Assembly (NCBI RefSeq): GCF_007786445.1
Contig: NZ_VNJI01000011.1
Location: 100,119 to 164,118, forward strand
Source of the DNA: Paenibacillus cremeus
Lineage (GTDB): Bacteria > Bacillota > Bacilli > Paenibacillales > NBRC-103111
Reading direction: 5' to 3'
Length of the DNA stretch: 64,000 bases
The notes under the pieces were generated by a model. It was not told the DNA's origin, did no database searches, and saw only the letters and a list, made by a program, of their open reading frames with translations. Below, piece after piece: positions 61,808 through 64,000 of the stretch. The first letter of the stretch is position 1. Each line of letters starts with the position of its first letter. The translations under genes and the position numbers were made by a program.

Positions 61808-61922
61808 TCATTTTTACACGAAAATACGTTCCCCCTCTTAAAACGTTCCAAATGGCTCTGTAATGCGTCCTAAACCTCCCTCCTCTCTTATATCGAAAAA
61901 ATACCCATGTTGCCCCTAAAAG

Positions 61923-62255
61923 TCAATATTTGAACTTTACGCCATATTCAGATGAATGGTCATTCACTATACTGTTGGAACCGTCAAGATAGTAAATTTT
62001 AAATCCACGATCTTTCACTTCTATTCTGAGCACATGTTCACATAATGAACCTTCAACACGTACACCTTTCAATTTCAAGTGTGTTTCAACAATATGTATG
62101 ATATCAGTTTCTTTGATGGTGAAATTGGTGCAAGCATCTTTCCCCTGTTTCTGATAAGTCGTACATGTATATGAGTTATGAGTCCTTAATTGCTTACCTC
62201 TAAATTTCCCTCCACATTCGAGACACAAAATTTTTCCATTTCCGAACTGGTACAT
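61923..62255 (-). CDS. orphan recombinase zinc-ribbon protein
   Basis: 110 residues, leftward; AGAGGG upstream on the minus strand. C11-x2-C14, C31 and C42 in LCLECGGKF ... YTCTTYQKQGKDAC match the zinc beta-ribbon of large serine recombinases (compare VCGHCGANM ... CSAYHKKGEC in the integrase at 62548). No catalytic or coiled-coil domain. It faces away from the integrase gene, sharing the upstream region. It may modulate the integrase (a directionality-type factor), bind the att site, or be a remnant of an older recombinase. Confidence 0.65.
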   Translation of the reverse strand: MYQFGNGKILCLECGGKFRGKQLRTHNSYTCTTYQKQGKDACTNFTIKETDIIHIVETHLKLKGVRVEGSLCEHVLRIEVKDRGFKIYYLDGSNSIVNDHSSEYGVKFKY

Positions 62256-62272
62256 AACGTGTGCCCTCTTCC

Positions 62273-62301
62273 TTTACGATGTAAAGTGACAATGATATAA
62301 T
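62273..62301 (+). promoter_or_regulatory. promoter of the HTH-integrase operon
   Basis: TTTACG, 17 bases, perfect TATAAT, 39 bases before the start at 62340 and partly overlapping the leader of the leftward gene. Confidence 0.65.
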
Positions 62302-62339
62302 ATGCTTGTACAAATTTATTATGAAAGGTTCTGTATTGT

Positions 62340-62531
62340 ATGAGCAATAACGATGTCATCCCAAAGTTATTAGGCCATAAAGAAGTAACTGAGTATTTGG
62401 GATGGTCAAAACAACTCCTGAACGATTATATAAAACGAGGAAAATTTCCGCAACCTGTTCAAGTCCTAGCCAGTAGCCCCATTTGGACAGAAGAACAAAT
62501 CATAACATTTAAACATTCTAGAGAACGATAA
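62340..62531 (+). CDS. small MerR/AlpA-type helix-turn-helix protein
   Basis: 63 residues: LLGHKEVTEYLGWSKQLLNDYIKRGKFPQPVQ is the winged helix-turn-helix of AlpA/excisionase-like proteins, ending with an IWTEEQI strand and helix. It begins 16 bases before the integrase, so they are co-transcribed. Such a protein next to an integrase is a good candidate excision or directionality factor, or a repressor of the operon. Confidence 0.72.
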   Translation: MSNNDVIPKLLGHKEVTEYLGWSKQLLNDYIKRGKFPQPVQVLASSPIWTEEQIITFKHSRER

Positions 62532-62547
62532 TCGGGAGGACAAATAA

Positions 62548-63972
62548 TTGAAAGTAGCAATTTATATACGTGTTAGTACTGATGAACAAGCGACAAAGGG
62601 TAACTCACTCCTTGAACAGAGAGAACGTCTAGAAGCGTATTGTAAGGCCATGGATTGGGAAGAATATGAGGTTTTTGAAGACGATGGCTATTCGGCTAAA
62701 GATATGAATCGTCCTAAGCTTCAAGAGATGATTGAACAAATCAGAAATAATAAAATCCAAATGGTCGTGACTACGAAGATTGACCGTCTATGTCGTAACC
62801 TGCTTGACCTACTCACTTTTATTGATGACTTAGTTGAATATGATTGTGGTTACGTTTCAGCAAGTGAAAGTTTCGACACATCCACTCCTGCTGGCAGAAT
62901 GGTATTACAAATTCTCGGAGCATTCGCAGAATTTGAACGCGAACGCATACGAGAACGTGTTAAAGACAATATGAAGTCACTCGCGAAGAAAACCAATAAG
63001 GTCATAAATCGCCCCTGCTATGGATACGATGTTGTTGATGGAGAATACGTTATAAATCAAAGGGAAGCAGAAATTATACGGAAGATGGCAAATTGGGCTA
63101 TCAGTGGCGATGGTTGCCGTTCAATCGCAATCAGATTAAAAGGAGAATTAACAAAGGACGGAAATTCGTTTTCAGAAGGGTTTGTACGTAAATTACTTCA
63201 AAGAGAAACTATAGCAGGAATGTTCGTTTACAATCGCAAATACACACTAAAGAACAAGACTAAAACACGACCAAAAGAAGAATGGATCGTGAATGAAAAT
63301 CACCATGAGGCTATAATTGACAGAGAAACATATGAATTAGTGCAAATGGCTATAAGCTCTAGACAGAAATCAAAAACACAAGCAGATAATGACAGATGGC
63401 TATTATCAGGATTGACTGTATGTGGGCACTGTGGGGCAAACATGACTGGTCAATACCGAAAGAAAGGCAGTAAAGAATATTTTCATTACCTGTGTTCTGC
63501 TTACCATAAAAAAGGCGAGTGTTTTCGGCATAGCATTGTTCGGGATAAAGTAGAACTTGCAATAATAAAAACCTTAGAGAAGATTGAAGAGTACGCACAA
63601 GCTAATATGCTGACTATAGAAACTACTCAAAAATCCGAAGTTAACGTTCAAGCTCTTCAGGATAGGTTGAAAAAGATCAATAATAAAATGCAGAAACAAA
63701 TTGAATTGTATGAAGATGACGAAATTAACAAAGAGGACTTCCGGAGAGCTGCTGATCGAATTGAAAAAGAACGTCTTGAAATAACGAAAGAATTAGAATT
63801 GGCACAACAAGACTCATCCAAGCGAATTCAAGATCAGTTTGTTAAGCGAGTCAAAACCTATAAAGGCGACTGGTCATCCGACGACAGACAAATAGTGAAG
63901 AATTGCTTGAGGCAATTGGTTTCTCGCATAGTTGTTAATGGTAAGAAAGTTGATATTACCTTTAAATTTTAG
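62548..63972 (+). CDS. int: large serine recombinase (phage integrase)
   Basis: 474 residues, TTG start after GGGAGG. S10 in IRVSTDEQ is the nucleophile; R8 and the GRMVLQILGAFAEFERERIRER helix E region are intact. The recombinase domain follows (about 150-260), then the zinc ribbon (VCGHCGANM ... CSAYHKKGEC) with a coiled coil at about 345-415. It integrates the phage by attP/attB strand exchange. Serine integrases of SPbeta relatives lie at one end of the prophage next to the att site, which fits this window edge. Confidence 0.95.
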   Translation: MKVAIYIRVSTDEQATKGNSLLEQRERLEAYCKAMDWEEYEVFEDDGYSAKDMNRPKLQEMIEQIRNNKIQMVVTTKIDRLCRNLLDLLTFIDDLVEYDCGYVSASESFDTSTPAGRMVLQILGAFAEFERERIRERVKDNMKSLAKKTNKVINRPCYGYDVVDGEYVINQREAEIIRKMANWAISGDGCRSIAIRLKGELTKDGNSFSEGFVRKLLQRETIAGMFVYNRKYTLKNKTKTRPKEEWIVNENHHEAIIDRETYELVQMAISSRQKSKTQADNDRWLLSGLTVCGHCGANMTGQYRKKGSKEYFHYLCSAYHKKGECFRHSIVRDKVELAIIKTLEKIEEYAQANMLTIETTQKSEVNVQALQDRLKKINNKMQKQIELYEDDEINKEDFRRAADRIEKERLEITKELELAQQDSSKRIQDQFVKRVKTYKGDWSSDDRQIVKNCLRQLVSRIVVNGKKVDITFKF

Positions 63973-63977
63973 GTATC

Positions 63978-63995
63978 ACCTAGCGACACATAGGT
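63978..63995. repeat. small inverted repeat right after the integrase stop
   Basis: ACCTA/TAGGT with GCGACACA between, six bases after the integrase stop and five before the window end. Could be part of an att site, which for serine integrases are imperfect dyads near the gene; too little sequence is present to judge. Confidence 0.3.
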
Positions 63996-64000
63996 TGGCC

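Noticed and set aside
61801..61922. Short ACGTTCC repeats after the late terminator as an att core
   Set aside because: Only two 7-base copies and no dyad; too short to support.

Overview
The window is almost wholly one phage or prophage module of a low-GC Gram-positive host in the Bacillales. Paenibacillus or a relative is my inference from AT-rich codon use, purine-rich Shine-Dalgarno sites (AAGGAGG type), frequent TTG/GTG starts and Gram-positive tail and lysis proteins. Nearly every gene reads rightward. Its backbone resembles the SPbeta group: an 863-residue protein with a YonO-like RNA-polymerase active-site motif, an HU protein right after it, then terminase, portal, scaffold and capsid, a tyrosine-recombinase protein (YomM-like) inside the tail module, a very long tape measure, Dit and Tal proteins, fibres, lysis genes, and a serine integrase at the right edge.

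Layout: 1-3.1 kb, an FtsK/HerA-type DNA translocase cut by the window edge, plus small proteins. 3.1-8.9 kb, candidate phage RNA polymerase, HU, PIN-PhoH ATPase, metallophosphoesterase. 9.0-11.3 kb, a mobile endonuclease gene, two small genes and a ClpP-like protease with a hairpin-masked ribosome site. 11.4-24.3 kb, packaging, head, connector and tail-tube genes. 24.3-32.7 kb, an accessory block interrupting the tail module: a three-way-junction RNA, an endonuclease-repeat fragment, YomM-like recombinase, small fibre genes, a leftward ribbon-helix-helix regulator with operators, a second type of endonuclease and a lipoprotein moron. 32.7-56.9 kb, tape measure, Dit, giant Tal, fibres, another endonuclease, fibre-assembly-like and papain-like proteins. 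57-58.7 kb, an archaeo-eukaryotic-type primase. 59-61.8 kb, lysis cassette (XhlA-like, holins, GH25 lysozyme). 61.9-64 kb, leftward orphan recombinase zinc ribbon, then HTH protein and serine integrase.

How it fits together: the polymerase candidate would transcribe the late genes (established for SPbeta YonO, inferred here). Strong intrinsic terminators lie between many late genes, with as little as 0-25 bases to the next ribosome site, so downstream genes seem to depend on read-through. That is what a terminator-tolerant dedicated polymerase or an antitermination system would give. TerL, portal, scaffold and capsid build the head. The connectors, tail tube, tape measure, Dit, Tal and fibres build a long flexible siphovirus-type tail with several carbohydrate-binding parts. 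The main candidates for something new are the divergent DYDSD polymerase, the stand-alone primase, three or four structured RNA elements of about 70 nt, the operator-in-spacer regulatory switch and the orphan recombinase zinc ribbon.
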